Shown: positions 24,227 through 35,281 of the stretch, piece by piece | Layout: each line of letters starts with the position of its first letter | How positions within the stretch are numbered: position 1 is the stretch's first letter | NCBI GenBank assembly: GCA_001600055.1 | Contig: BCIV01000021.1 | Span: 138,290-202,289 of the forward strand | DNA: 64,000 bases | DNA from: Filobasidium wieringae | Lineage: Eukaryota > Basidiomycota > Tremellomycetes > Filobasidiales > Filobasidiaceae | Direction: 5' to 3' | Notes under the pieces: model-generated | Told to the model about the DNA's origin: nothing | Seen by the model: the letters and a program-made list of their open reading frames with translations, nothing else | The model's database searches: none | Position numbers and translations under genes: made by a program

Positions 24227-24238
24227 CGGCACGTGCCG
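24227..24238. promoter_or_regulatory. perfect 12-base palindrome CGGCACGTGCCG with E-box core
   Basis: It lies about 154 bases before the LAD-like ATG and 42 bases before a TATA box. It combines a CACGTG bHLH site with inverted CGG half-sites of the kind bound by Zn2Cys6 regulators. Its position suggests an activator site; binding is inferred. Confidence 0.5.
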
Positions 24239-24279
24239 AACTTGTCCGCGGGGAAGAAGGTGTAACGCTGGGTAGCGTT

Positions 24280-24285
24280 TATATA
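24280..24285 (+). promoter_or_regulatory. TATA box of the LAD-like gene
   Basis: TATATA lies about 110 bases before the ATG at 24392, followed by a long CT-rich leader. Confidence 0.55.
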
Positions 24286-24391
24286 CTTTGCATCACACTT
24301 TTGTCTCTTCCTGCCACACATCTTCTGCTCATACTCATACATATACTCATCCACTTACCTACGCTACACTACATCACTCCACATCAACATC

Positions 24392-26011
24392 ATGGTCGTC
24401 GCATCCGCTACCACTCTTCCCGTACGAAACAAGACTCACTATGAAGACCGTTTCGACCCCCTTCAAGTGCTCAACCACCCCGACTTCAAGGTCCTCGACG
24501 AGGAGGACATCAAGGGATTGAAGGAAGGTGACGATCAGTACAACTTGGCTTGTGCTTACAACGAGAAGCATGAAGTTCACTTGATCAGGAAGCCTGAAAG
24601 CCAGCCTGGACCTGGAGAGGTCAAAATCAGGGTCCGAGCTACTGGAATTTGCGGGTAAGTAGATGCGTCAGCGCTGGGCAGTGCTACACACTTGGCCCGC
24701 CTGTACTCACCCTGACTTGATTTCGATTTCTCGTGCTGTGCTCACAGATCTGACGTACATTTCTGGAAACACGGCCAAATCGGACCTACCATGATTGTCA
24801 CGGACGAGTGTGGTGCGGGTCACGAGTCTGCCGGTGAGATCGTCTCCGTCGGTGAAGGCGTTACCAACGTTCAAGTCGGGGATCGAGTCGCCATCGAGGC
24901 CGGTGTTCCTTGCAGTCGAGCGGATTGTGGGGCTTGCTCTAGTGGGCGATACAATGCTTGTCAGTGTGCCATGGTAGTGTATGATGAACCCCTTCTGATA
25001 TCTCTAGCTCACGTCTTATAGGTCCTAACGTCGTCTTCTTCTCCACCCCTCCTTACCATGGAACCCTTACGCGATACCACGTCCACCCTTCTTCCTGGGT
25101 CCACAAGCTTCCCCAAAACGTTTCCTACGAAGAGGGTTCTTTGTGTGAACCTTTGGCAGTCGCTTTGGCCGGTATCGATCGTGCTGGAATCAGACTCGGG
25201 GATGGAGTCGTTATCGCGTGAGTCTGCTTTTCTCGATCATCCTCACCTCGTGTCTGACCAAGTTGTATCCCAACGATCAGTGGAGCAGGACCAATCGGAC
25301 TCGTTTCCCTCCTGGCATGTAAAGCTCTAGGAGCCACCCCAATCATCATCACCGACCTTTTCCAATCGCGTCTCGATTTCGCCAAGACCCTTCACCCTGG
25401 AGTGAAGACCGTCCTCATCGAGCGAGGAGTATCGGCTGAAGAGGCTGCGGGGAAGATCAAGGAGGCTGCAGGAGGTTCCGAATTGAAGTACGCTTTGGAG
25501 TGTACTGGAGTTGAGAGTTCTATCAGGAGTTGTATCTTCGTGAGTATCGTAGACACAGAGCGAGACCAGGGCCGGGCCACTGACTTACTGTCGATCGTAA
25601 TGATAGTCCATGGGTTTCGGAGGAAAGGTGTTTGTGATCGGTGTCGGTAAAGCCGAGCAGAACGTGAGTGTCCTTTATATTTTGTAAAACAAAAGCTTGC
25701 GATTGATCCTGGTTTCAAATACAGATCCCATTCATGATCTGTTCCGCCAACGAGATTGATATTCAATTCCAATACCGATACTGCCACCAAGTACGCTTCG
25801 ACTCGCTCTCCCGCGCGTGTTTTTCTTTACTGATCAACGCGTCTTTTGGACTCGACAGTACCCGAAAGCCATTCGACTAGTCTCTGCCGGTCTGATCGAT
25901 CTCAAACCATTGGTCACTCACCGATTCCCTCTGGAGAAGGCCGTCGAGGCTTTCCACGTGGCTGCTGACCCCGCTCAGGGCGCCATCAAGGTCCAGATCG
26001 TGGACAACTGA
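24392..26011 (+). CDS. LAD1: L-arabinitol 4-dehydrogenase-like zinc polyol dehydrogenase
   Basis: NAD-dependent medium-chain dehydrogenase oxidising a polyol such as L-arabinitol, xylitol or sorbitol in the cytoplasm, part of the fungal pentose pathway. The catalytic-zinc cysteine and histidine are in [12 protein letters not shown] and [11 protein letters not shown]. Structural-zinc-type cysteines are in [18 protein letters not shown] typical segment follows, [19 protein letters not shown], then [19 protein letters not shown] and the Rossmann turn [15 protein letters not shown]. The C-terminus [20 protein letters not shown] is classic. Introns: one in ICG/SDV, one in NA/CPN, and further ones. 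The 24392 start gives [13 protein letters not shown] and an N-terminal extension of about 70 residues ([20 protein letters not shown]) before the usual domain. I favour LAD over sorbitol or xylitol dehydrogenase from the FSTPPYHG and [12 protein letters not shown] strings, with moderate certainty. The promoter has a TATA box and a CACGTG palindrome. Confidence 0.83.
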
Positions 26012-26155
26012 GGGGGAGAATGCGTTCTAGCGATACGGGCTTGTTTTGGGTATTTTCGGTATAACGATCACGTCTGCATCTCTTGTTTGTTGTTTGTGTA
26101 ATCTATGGCATGGGTATAGGGTATAATACGATTCGAATAGCATATCCACTTTCCA

Positions 26156-28351
26156 TCAAGGATACATTTGCCAGTCGAATTGAATCTCGTCGCCCCATGC
26201 GGAAGGAGGGTCCAGTAATGGTCTACCATCGGTCAATCCTCCTATAGGTTTTATATCCTGGGTGGAACCTGTGTATTTATTCCATGAGGGTTCTCCTGGT
26301 ACATTGGGGTCCATGTTGTGGACGAACGCCGACCAATGTTTCGTCACTTCGTCCCCCAGATCAGACGCTCCGCCATTCCCGAACGTAGGAAGGATATCGT
26401 CCTACCGAACGCGATACCTCTCCTATCAGTCCTGATCAAAACGCAAGAGCCCCCGACCGACTGACCTCGTGACAGACCATCCCATCCCTACACAACCCCC
26501 CCTGGATCATCCTATAACTCGTTCCCCTCGTCCACTCCCCCACCCAAACCTCCCCTCCCCTCGTCTCCCACCGTCTCGCTAAATCCCTGGACGGGGCACG
26601 CCAAACCGCATCAGTCCCGATCCTCACTAACAACGCTCTCAGATCGTCCACCCCGCTGATCCTCGCTTGGGATAGGGAAACGGGGTCGGCCGGGTCGTAA
26701 GCTCTCAACCCGATTATCTGGGCGGCGCGGGAAGGTCCTAGCATGGAGGCGATTATGGCGGGGAACAGGGTGGGATCGGATAAAGGGGCTGGGAGGGCGG
26801 AGGATACTATAGGACCCGCTTCGTGCGCCGTCGTTGTTATTAGAAGAGGAATGGATGGCTCGAGTTCTCCATTGGTCAGAGCGGTGTTGAAATCTAAAGG
26901 GATGGAAGCTGTCCCGCTCGTAGGTCTCAACACTAAAGAACGCAACAGCCCTGATCAGTCCGTCTTTCTTGAATCCGTAAACGACTCCCCACTGACTTTC
27001 GAAATCGGGAACCCCCTCCAAGCGCTGGTCAATGACCCATCCCAAAAACTCTTCCTGCGCTTGAATCAATTCCTCCATTCCCAACCCCCTCCAGCCCTGC
27101 CCGTCTTTGTTCCAATCGTCCGGTTTCCCCGAGGGTTTGAATTGGGGAGAATGGAATGCTTTTTGTAGGAGATGAGTCGTATTGCGTGGTGCTAGCGGAT
27201 AAGCCTGTAAGTCGAGAGAAGAGGGGATGTAGATAAGATGAGTTTTGATGTTGAGTCGAGTGAATAGGGAAGGGAAAGATGAAAGATAAGCGAAGGGCGT
27301 ACCATAGGATCCGACTGTATAACCGCCGCCCTAAACAATCCCCGACTTTCCGTCGAACTCAGAAGCGCTATCGAATTCCCCCAAACACGTGTACCATTAA
27401 GATCATACGATCCCTTTGAAAGGAACAGAACCCCGACTCACCACGAATAAAAGACCCTCCACTACTCTGCCCACCGATGGTGATCCGATCTCCATCCGCC
27501 CCTAGGGAAGCAGCCAGCCTCTTAGTCGTCTTCAAGGCCAAAACGAGGTCCGAGATCGAAAGATTCGGATCGTCTTCATCCGCACCCCCTCTTGAAGGAG
27601 AACCTGATGGCGGTGGCGGTAACAATCCCAAAACCCCCAATCGGTATTGACCGACGACCACTACCATCTCCCCCTTTTCCGCCAATCGTTGTCCGTCTAG
27701 CCCGGACTGACTGGCTGAACCGTAGATGAACGAACCTCCGTGGATCCTATTGCAGTAACGGTCGTGCGCAAACAGGGTGTGTGGTTCAGTTCTCGGGTGA
27801 GAATGCTTTGAGTTTTGAGTTTTGGCGAGTCAGAGGAGGTACTTACCAGAAGAAAATGGGGAGGGGGTCTCGCTGGGTGGTTTTAGCGGGTGGAGTATAG
27901 ATGGTCAGGAACAAACAGTTCTCTGATTGGGTGGTGTTGGTGGGTATGATCGGTGTGATCGTTTGAGGACAGATGGGCGGTAGAGTGCTTTATTTCGGAT
28001 CAGTAGGAATCGATTAGCCAGATCCTTGAACTTGAACTTGAACTTGAATTTGAACGAAAGGACGTACTCGAGACTTTTCATCCCCCTTTCAACCGGGATC
28101 GCCCTCTCCCAACGTCTCTCTACCAATCCGTACTGCAGTACGAACCTCTTCCCCCCATTCCCCATCGAGGAGCCGGACACGGGTCCAAACGGGGTAGCGA
28201 TCTCGGATTGAGCTAGGAGGAAGGAAGGGTCGTCCATCATGGACGTTAGGGTGGGGAGGAAATGGGTTTTGTGTAGGGTTGGGAGGGAGTGGACTAGGGT
28301 GGATGCGAGGATGGTGATGAGGATGAGGGTGAGAGGGAGTAGAGGTTTCAT
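26156..28351 (-). CDS. secreted type-B carboxylesterase/lipase
   Basis: Extracellular ester hydrolase of the alpha/beta-hydrolase type-B family (carboxylesterase/Candida-rugosa-type lipase). The start MKPLLPLTLILITILASTLV is a signal peptide followed by HSLPTLHK. Conserved blocks are ATPFGPVSG near the N-terminus, SENCLFLTIYTP, FWIHGGSFIYGSASQSGLDG (oxyanion region) and the nucleophile motif ITIGGQSSGGS, with Gln-Ser-Ser-Gly where many members have Glu-Ser-Ala-Gly. A likely acid lies at TTTAHEAGPIV and the catalytic histidine at MVCHEDDILPTFGNG. The C-terminus TKHWSAFVHNMDPN, then PSWNKYTG, ends at 26156. At least five introns are inferred. The first contains a run of TTGAAC hexamers. Length of roughly 570-600 residues is normal. 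It is convergent with the LAD-like gene, 144 bases apart. Substrate cannot be told from sequence. Confidence 0.9.
28026..28055. repeat. TTGAAC hexanucleotide microsatellite in an intron
   Basis: Five units (one variant, TTGAAT) lie inside the first long intron of the carboxylesterase gene. Read through, it would encode an artificial Lys-Phe run. The splice sites that remove it restore the conserved SL-D-TLPPICPQ segment. Confidence 0.7.
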
Positions 28352-28480
28352 GTTAAGGATGGTTGCATATATTTATGCTTGGAACGCTGAGGAAAAGGAA
28401 CACGAGATGATTTTGGATATAAAAGAGTGATGAGAATAGTGACAGGATCTGATACGGAAGAGCGGTAATAACGATGATTC

Positions 28481-28499
28481 GATGATGATGATGATGATG
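28481..28499. repeat. GAT trinucleotide run
   Basis: Six copies of GAT lie in the divergent promoter upstream of the carboxylesterase gene. Confidence 0.7.
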
Positions 28500-28688
28500 T
28501 TTCACATGTACGGCAACATCAAACGGACGATCCCTCTTCATTTTCCTACTCGGCACTGCCAGTTCCAGCTTACACAGCATCAAAAGCTCGAGCATAGCGA
28601 GCATATCGAACAACAAATTCCAAACAAACCCCCCAATCTCGCGCTAACGAGCGATCATCAACCAACCGAACGCCCGGGGATCCAGTTT

Positions 28689-28700
28689 GAAACGCGTTTC
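28689..28700. promoter_or_regulatory. palindrome GAAACGCGTTTC around an ACGCGT box
   Basis: A perfect 12-base palindrome centred on ACGCGT (the MluI cell-cycle box bound by MBF in other fungi) lies in the divergent promoter, about 340 bases from the esterase start. Factor binding is inferred only. Confidence 0.4.
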
Positions 28701-29355
28701 ATCGCGGGGTTAATTCGCGTCCTATTGTTCCCTTTTCGCAGTCATTTTCGGGTGGATCGATGTGCGTGTTGAGCTGGGCGATTGTGTTATAAAGGAAAGG
28801 AGAAGTATGAGAGAGGCCAGAGAGGGCGAGTCGGATCTCGGAGTGACGATTTTATGTCCACCGTGTCTGTAAACGAGGCTTCGCACTGTGTGCATGCGTA
28901 AGTTCTACCAGTAGATCGTATGCATTTCTGAATTATTGACTATCTGGGCGTGACTGACCTATCGATCGTTACGACGTATGCTCTAGACTGATCTTCATTG
29001 AAGCTAGTCAGGCTGTTCCCCTTTAATGGATCCAGACCGAATACTTTGACCGGCTTAGTTAGAGTCAGATTCATACACGTTACACACTGCCCGCGTCTAG
29101 AGCAGCCAAGCTCGGCAACGACGATCCCCGCGTGGAGTGAGTGTCCGGGTATCAAGACGTTTCACGATACCCGACGGTTGGCGTTGTGCGTGTATCATCT
29201 ACTCGAGCTATTTGAGCCAACGGACACGGACAGGAGCACGACATGCGACATGAGCGTTGTTAGCAATCAGGCAGCAGCTAGACACGCCCGGTAGTGCTGG
29301 CAGTGTACCTAGTGCAGCCAGTAGCAGGTGATCATATGACCCGTACGGTAGTACC

Positions 29356-29383
29356 CAGTAGCCAGTAGCCAGTAGCCAGTAGC
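29356..29383. repeat. four tandem CAGTAGC heptamers
   Basis: Exact 7-base repeats end about 70 bases before the MFS ATG at 29457. Related AGTAGC and GCAGTG strings occur just upstream. They may be operator copies or a simple-repeat expansion. Confidence 0.7.
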
Positions 29384-29456
29384 TATAACACCCCCTGTAC
29401 TCCTCGTAACCATGTCTACCTAACCTCTCTTCACTAGACAGACCATCAGTCGAAAC

Positions 29457-32024
29457 ATGTCATCGTCATCACCTCCATCACAACCCCAACCCCAACCCTC
29501 ATCACCATCCCTACACAAAGCGGACAGCCTCGAAAAAGGTCCGCAATCCAGTGAGATCGTGATCGTAGATTTCGTACCCTCCGATCCGGGCAACCCTAGG
29601 AATTGGTCTGACCGTTTGAAATGGGGGATCAATTTGCTTGTGAGAGTTCTCATCTCTTTCGTTGGTTTATGGGAGATGGTCTGGAGTTGTTGATACGGGT
29701 TGATTGGTGGGAGGGGACAGTCTGCGATGGGGATGTTGACGAGTACGTTCCAGATAGCAGCTTATGCTTCTGGAATAGGACCTAGGATGGAATCCGGTAA
29801 GCTCTTACGGCACCGTTTCACCTCGAATTGATCCCTCAGAATTTCCGGATAGATATCAAAGCGAACCGACTCCCGATAGTCGTAGGACAGACGACTTATC
29901 TCCTCGGAATGGGTGAATCCATCTTCCCATTTCCCCACAAAGATCCTCCTCTGCTAACCTTCTCGCACATAAACGTGGGTTCATGCCATAGCTTTCGGAT
30001 CGTTGATCTTCCCGCCCCTGGGAGGGATATTCGGAAGGAAACGAGTCCTCGTTCCGACTTACTTTATGACCAGTCTGTTCACTATCGGGGTTGCTTTGGC
30101 TCGTAATCTCGGTAAGCCAAGCCCCTGGAATCCTTCACCCACGCTTCGATACCGTCTCGGTTTCTGGATTGAGACTGATCATGATGTTCGGGCAGAGACG
30201 GTCCTCATCTGTCGATTCTTCGCCGGACTGGCAGGAGCGGCATCACAAGCTCTCGTACCCGCTTCAGTCCAAAGTCTTTATCCGCCCGAACAAATGGCCG
30301 TCCCGTTCGTCACCGCCGCCATCGTCAGTCCTTCATTTCCTCCTGTCGTGTTTCACGATCCGGTTCATGCGCTGAGTTGAATACACGACGGGAAACAAAA
30401 GGCTCCGTTCTTAGGACCCGTGCTTGGACCGTTGATTGGGAATTACGTGGTTCAGTATTCCAGTTGGAGGATAATCAATTGGGTCATGGTACGTCTCCTC
30501 CCTCACAACTATGTGCTTGGTGACGTCCGGGGTCGAACTGAATGTTATGCACGGTCGGTCGTGGTAGATGGCTTTCTCAGCATTCGCCGGTCTAGCTTAT
30601 CTCATCGTGCGTCCCTACCCCTTCCCTTCGTTTTGTCCGTTTCATCACCGAACCCTCTTTCCCATCGGATTCCGACTTGATGAACACAGCTACCGGAAAC
30701 GTACCAACCCTACATCCTCCGTCACCGGGCCAAACGCTTGACCAAGGAGACCGGTCGACCTCATATCTCCGTGTACGACGCTCAGCAGGGTGAGCTGAAA
30801 GTGGCCCATGAGATTTGGGTATTCTTGAAGACCCCTATCAAGTATCTCTTCACGGAGTAAGCCTTGGTGGTGTTTCGAACGGTCCGATCTCGATCTGTGA
30901 GGCTGATACGAGAAGAGGGTAGACCGATCTTATTGGTCCTGACGCTTTATAGTGGGTCGATCGTGATGGGAAGAGACGAGCGGATGATCCTGATCGATTG
31001 ATCGACTGCGCGTTCAGTTGCGGTACTTTACGGGATTCTGAACTTGTTCTTCACCGCCTTCCCATTCATCTATCGCGGTCAAAGAGGATGGTCCCGTGAG
31101 CCAACCCTCCTTCGCGACGATCGGACTCAGGTATTGAACCTCTTTTCATCTTCCTCCGTTCAGTGGGCAATAGCGGTCTCCCTTTCCTCGGTCTCTGCGT
31201 GGTATTCTTCATCTCCGTCCCCGTCACTGGACTCTGTGCGAAACCGTATATGAGATCGATCAGGGAGACGGGGAAAGCGTCACCCGAACAGAGGTTGTAT
31301 TTCGCCATGATTTCCGCCATCCTTCTCCCTATCAGGTAAGAAAAGTGTCCTGTCCCGATTCGGAGTGGCAGGTACTTGATGATGAGACCGATCGGCTGGG
31401 TAGTCTGTTCTGGGTAGGGTGGTCCGCTAATCCAAAGGTACATTGGATCGCACCGGTACTGGGTGGCGTGGTCTTTGGGTTCGCGCAAATCGGATTGACA
31501 CTCTCAGCAATGTACGTCCGGGCGTCGGTCGCGTCTTTGCAGGGAGCTCGTTATCACTGATACGATCCCTCGACTTCGATACAGGACTTACTTGGCAGAC
31601 GTATACGGGATCAAAGTTTCGATCGCATTCAGCGGGTTCAAGTGAGTCTCAGCGATGGGACCGAATAGAACTCTCGGCGGAGAGTCTTGCTGATGAAATC
31701 GGCACTTCAGCTTCATCCGGTTCGGGGTCGCGAGTGTCTTTCCGCTATTCGCGCTCCAAAGTAAGCTACGACGTCCTTCGTCGAAACGCTCAGCGACAGC
31801 CCCTGACCCTCTCCCTCGTAGTGTATAACCGCCTAGGATCAGGCTGGGCTTCTTCAGTGCTCGGATTCATCCTCGTCGGGTTCCTACCAGCACCGTTCTT
31901 GTTCTTCGTCAGTACACTTATCCGCGAACGATTGACCGATCAAGGCGCGCGTGACTGATCGTCATGCCTACCGTAGAAATATGGACCAGCGATCCGAGCT
32001 AAATCTCCCGTCGCTCGTAGTTGA
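29457..32024 (+). CDS. MFS drug/polyamine exporter, DHA1 family
   Basis: Proton-coupled exporter with twelve helices, probably in the plasma membrane. The N-terminus carries the DHA1 entry motif DPGNPRNWSDRLKW. Motif A reads PPLGGIFGRKRVLVPTYF. The helix 4-5 region is AETVLICRFFAGLAGAASQA, and LGPVLGPLIGNYVVQYSSWR follows. After helix 6 the family string LPETYQPYILRHRAKRLTKE marks the central loop. The second half includes FWVGWSANPKVHWIAPVLGG and TYLADVYGIKVSIAFSGFN. About a dozen short introns must be removed. The last exon reads KYGPAIRAKSPVARS and stops at 32024. Chained exons give about 530 residues. Motifs are close to fungal polyamine and multidrug exporters (Tpo/Flr-like) by family knowledge; substrate is unknown. 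It is divergent from the esterase, with heptamer repeats near the start. Confidence 0.9.
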
Positions 32025-32661
32025 AAATCATCGAGGAAGAAAACGCTTGTCCTCATGTTCGAGTCTATTCGATTGTTTGCTGTTATTTGTCAATGTGATG
32101 GAAAAGAATCATATCTTCGTATCTCTCGATGGTTTCGTTCTTGTTCGTTTCGATGCGTTTGACTATTCCCGCTACACCTGTCCCTGCAACATCCATATCC
32201 TCTAGACCCATATCCGCTATGTTCATTTCCGCTATGTCCATTCCCAGTGTAACGGTGTTGGCCAACCAATCCACTTTTGCTTCAGCTCTTCTCTGATCCT
32301 TTTCTGACGGTTCTTCTCAACTTCCCCCATCCCCTACACATGTAAAGCACCATTTGGTCCCGGAACACTCTCCTTTGCTAGTCCCTGTTCTATGATAATC
32401 TTGATTAATCCTAGTTGCAAGGGAACCTCTTCTCACGAGAACGGTACCGATCAAAGGGGTCCGAACCCTAACGAGTATTCATATGTTCATGTGTATAACA
32501 ATGCATCGTCTCTCAAACCCTAAACCACGTCTATTCATTCTTCACTCTTCCAATCGCAATCTCGATTCCAAGATCAATCCGATCCTTTTCCTATAGATAC
32601 AGTTTCCTTCCTATTCAACAAGTCCATCGCCCAGGTCTCGTCCGACCATCCCCCTTCCTTT
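32025..32661. other. intergenic between two convergent genes
   Basis: About 640 bases holding two 3' ends: the MFS gene, reading right, and the mucin-like gene, reading left. No coding signal was recognised. A short repeated pattern of ATGTCCATT/ATATCC strings occurs near 32200-32250. Confidence 0.45.
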
Positions 32662-34594
32662 TCAGTGAATTATGATCCCGTCCCTCTCCATCTGACCTTG
32701 ACACCCGATCAGACTAGGACTCCCATCGCCCCCAAACCCAGTCCGGCAGCCCCGATCATTCCCGCCCAGACGAGGTTGGAACCGGGGACGACAGCCATCC
32801 TCGTCCCGGCCGAATCGGACGTCTGGAGTGATCCGGCATTAGCGGTCAAAGTGGCCGGTCGAGTGTAATGCAAGGAAGAGGTCAACGTCTGTGTTGTCAG
32901 CGAAAAGAGAAAGGTGAAAAGAAGGAACCGAAACGAGAAGACGACAAGACGAAAAGACGATCAGCTCTCTCCTCCTGTTGCAGCGGGATGAGGGTGCCCG
33001 AGCCTCGCTTACCTTGACAACGACGACTTGTCCTCCGGTAGCGTCCGTACTGGTCTGGTCTTCTGTGAGGGTGACGACGACCATCCCACCCGTATCGCTC
33101 TGTTGCCCCTGCGTAGCGGTGAGCGTGACCACTCCGCCCCCTATCCCACCCCACAAGGACGACAAGGATTCGTTCGTACCGGATCAGCTCCCCCGGCAAG
33201 GACGATCCGATGATTCCATGGATGGATGAATGGGACTGACCTGAAACATCCCCGCCCGATCCGGCAGTGACGGTCAAGACGACCACCCCGGTGCTCAACC
33301 CCGTCGTCTCTCTCCCCTGAGCGTCGGTCCCGGTGATATCCTGCGTGACGAATTGCGTAGTGACCCCGACGACCTGATCCCTCGTCCCCGTCGTCCCCTG
33401 ATCAAGCGTACCCTGAGCGGGAAGGGTGGTAGTAATAGGAGACAGGGTAGTAGTGATGGGTGCTAGAGTCGTCGTCCCTCCTGCAGGAAGGGTGGTAGTC
33501 CCTCCGTTCCCTGTGACGGTCACCGTCCCCCCACCTCCACCCCCGCCCCCGGCCGCAGTAGAGGTGGTGGGGATCGCAACGGCGGTGGTACTAGTCCCAG
33601 GCTGTGCTTGGGTCGGGGTGGTCGTACCGGGCACAACAGAACTGGACTCTGGTACTTGAGATGTAGTGGTGACTCCTGCAGTGCTACTAGGACTAGGTTG
33701 TGCTGGACTTTGCGCCTGCGTACTAGACGTTTGAGCCTGACTGGTGGTAGGCACGGGAGCTTGGGTGGTACCGGTCCCCTCTGTTGTTACGGTCGTGGCA
33801 GGGGCAGAGGAGGGTGGGTCGGCAGCAGTGGTACTGACGACTGGTTGGGTGGTCACGATGGGTTGTTCCGTACTGGTCGAACCGAGCTGGGTCTCACTGA
33901 TGGAAGGTTGTTGCGCCGTCGTGGTGGTCGCTACGGGAACGGATGAAGGGGTAGGTGCGACTATGGATGAGGTGAGTGCCAGAGGAGAAGAACTACTGGG
34001 GTTTTCGAGCGATGTGGAAGAAGACGGTTCGGGTGTGGAGGTCGGTTGAGCCGGCGTGGATGAAGGGGAACCCGTTTCGGCAGGAACAGAAGTGACGGTC
34101 GGTTCGGTCGTGACCCCCACCGATTCCGTAGCAACGGTAGAGACGGGAGATTCAGTCGTGGTCACCGCAGCGGGGGTGGTGGTAGTACCAGGTCTATCAA
34201 GGGTAAAGAAGAATGGGAGGGATATCAAGCCGCATGGTATTGACCGAGTGTGTGAGGATGAACGGGGGACATACAGTCGGACCAGACCAGGGTGGATCGG
34301 ATTGCAATGAAGCACATCATGTTATCGGCAAGAGGGAACGAGACAACGCAGACCAGGATAAAAAGTATTCCTCTGATCAGTCATCCTCCAAAACCTTTCC
34401 CCTTCCAGTCAAAGCAAGACTTACACAACTACCGAACTGCTCTCCAGTACACTACTGACCCCCTCGGTAGTCCCCGCGACCGAAGACGTCGAGACGTCTT
34501 GTCTTCTTCCTAGCACATGACCAGCCGGTCGAGGGATAGCCTGTGCGAGTAGCGGCAGGATGAGGAGAGGCGAGATGAGAGAGGGTATGATCAT
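32662..34594 (-). CDS. Ser/Thr-rich mucin-like cell-surface protein
   Basis: I do not recognise a specific family. The start MIIPSLISPLLILPLLAQA is a signal peptide, and IPRPAGHVLGRRQDVS includes a dibasic site (RR) where a propeptide may be cut. A donor near 34418 and a long intron (about 250 bases) join VLESSSVVV to a large exon beginning PGTTTTPAAVTTTESP. Some 300 residues of Thr/Ser/Pro follow, with an internal glycine run (GGGGGGGG near the middle) and repeated TTTL-PITTTL units. The C-terminus has the hydrophobic segment WAGMIGAAGLGLGAMGVLVL followed by a 13-residue polar tail, so the protein is either GPI-anchored or a single-pass type I protein. Heavy O-mannosylation is expected. Length is about 480-500 residues. 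The next gene on the same strand encodes a LARGE-like glycosyltransferase. Confidence 0.7.
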
Positions 34595-35281
34595 CTTCGG
34601 TGGATTATCGTATCCCTTTGATTATTCTGTCGAGGTCGGGGATGGCGGGGTGGAGATGAGAGGTCGTACGTTGTATGTGGGTATTTCTTGATTATGATCC
34701 GAGAGGATGTGGATTGATTATGATTGTGATGATTGGGAGTGGTGAGACTCGAGTGAGAGGATGAGACCTGATTATAGTTTGAGCCTGTTCTACGTTCTAG
34801 AAGGAAAAAGATGCGAGTGCGAGTGCGATCTGATGGATGATCGATCTATCCGACCAGCGGGCGAGTGGTGAGCAGTGGAACAGCCAGCGGAATAGCCAGG
34901 GGTGGAGGTGTTGCAGCAGCAGTGCGCTCGGTGTGGACTCGCTGCGATCGAACGATGAGCTCACGGATGAGAGAACGCACAGCCTCCTCTTTGGATCAAA
35001 GACTCGATATTCCTACCAGCGCGGATACAAACGCGTACCCTCACACACGTCACACGTCATCTCACTTCGGATGGCGGAAGCTGACACGTCATTTGTCACA
35101 TGTCACATGTCGGTCGCAGAGTAATCTGAAACACGACCACTGCCTCATACCAATTACTGATATCAAACACCTAAGACCCAAAACAATCTATAGATACATC
35201 CAATCCAGCCTGGTTCCATCTCACACTACCCCCCTCCCTTCATCCCTCGAGCGTTCCGCTATCATAAACGAACAATCCCCA
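34595..35281. other. promoter region of the mucin-like gene
   Basis: About 690 bases between the mucin start and the 3' end of the GT49 gene. It has repeated CACGTC, GTCACAT and ACATGTC strings near 35045-35110, which could be factor sites. Long open frames here are chance frames in low-complexity DNA. Confidence 0.45.

Larger units (their letters stand above)
28352..29456. other. 1.1 kb divergent promoter between the carboxylesterase and the MFS gene
   Basis: No coding signal was found. It holds a (GAT)6 run at 28481-28499, a 12-base palindrome at 28689-28700 and four CAGTAGC repeats at 29356-29383 just before the MFS start. The length and motifs suggest regulated, possibly opposite, control of the two genes. 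Confidence 0.5.

Noticed and set aside
28026..28055. Lys-Phe repeat protein segment
   Set aside because: It lies between good splice sites, and removing it restores conserved carboxylesterase sequence, so it is intronic.
33426..34049. Plus-strand Val/Gly-rich open frames of 77-112 codons
   Set aside because: They are antisense readings of the Thr/Ser-rich mucin repeats.
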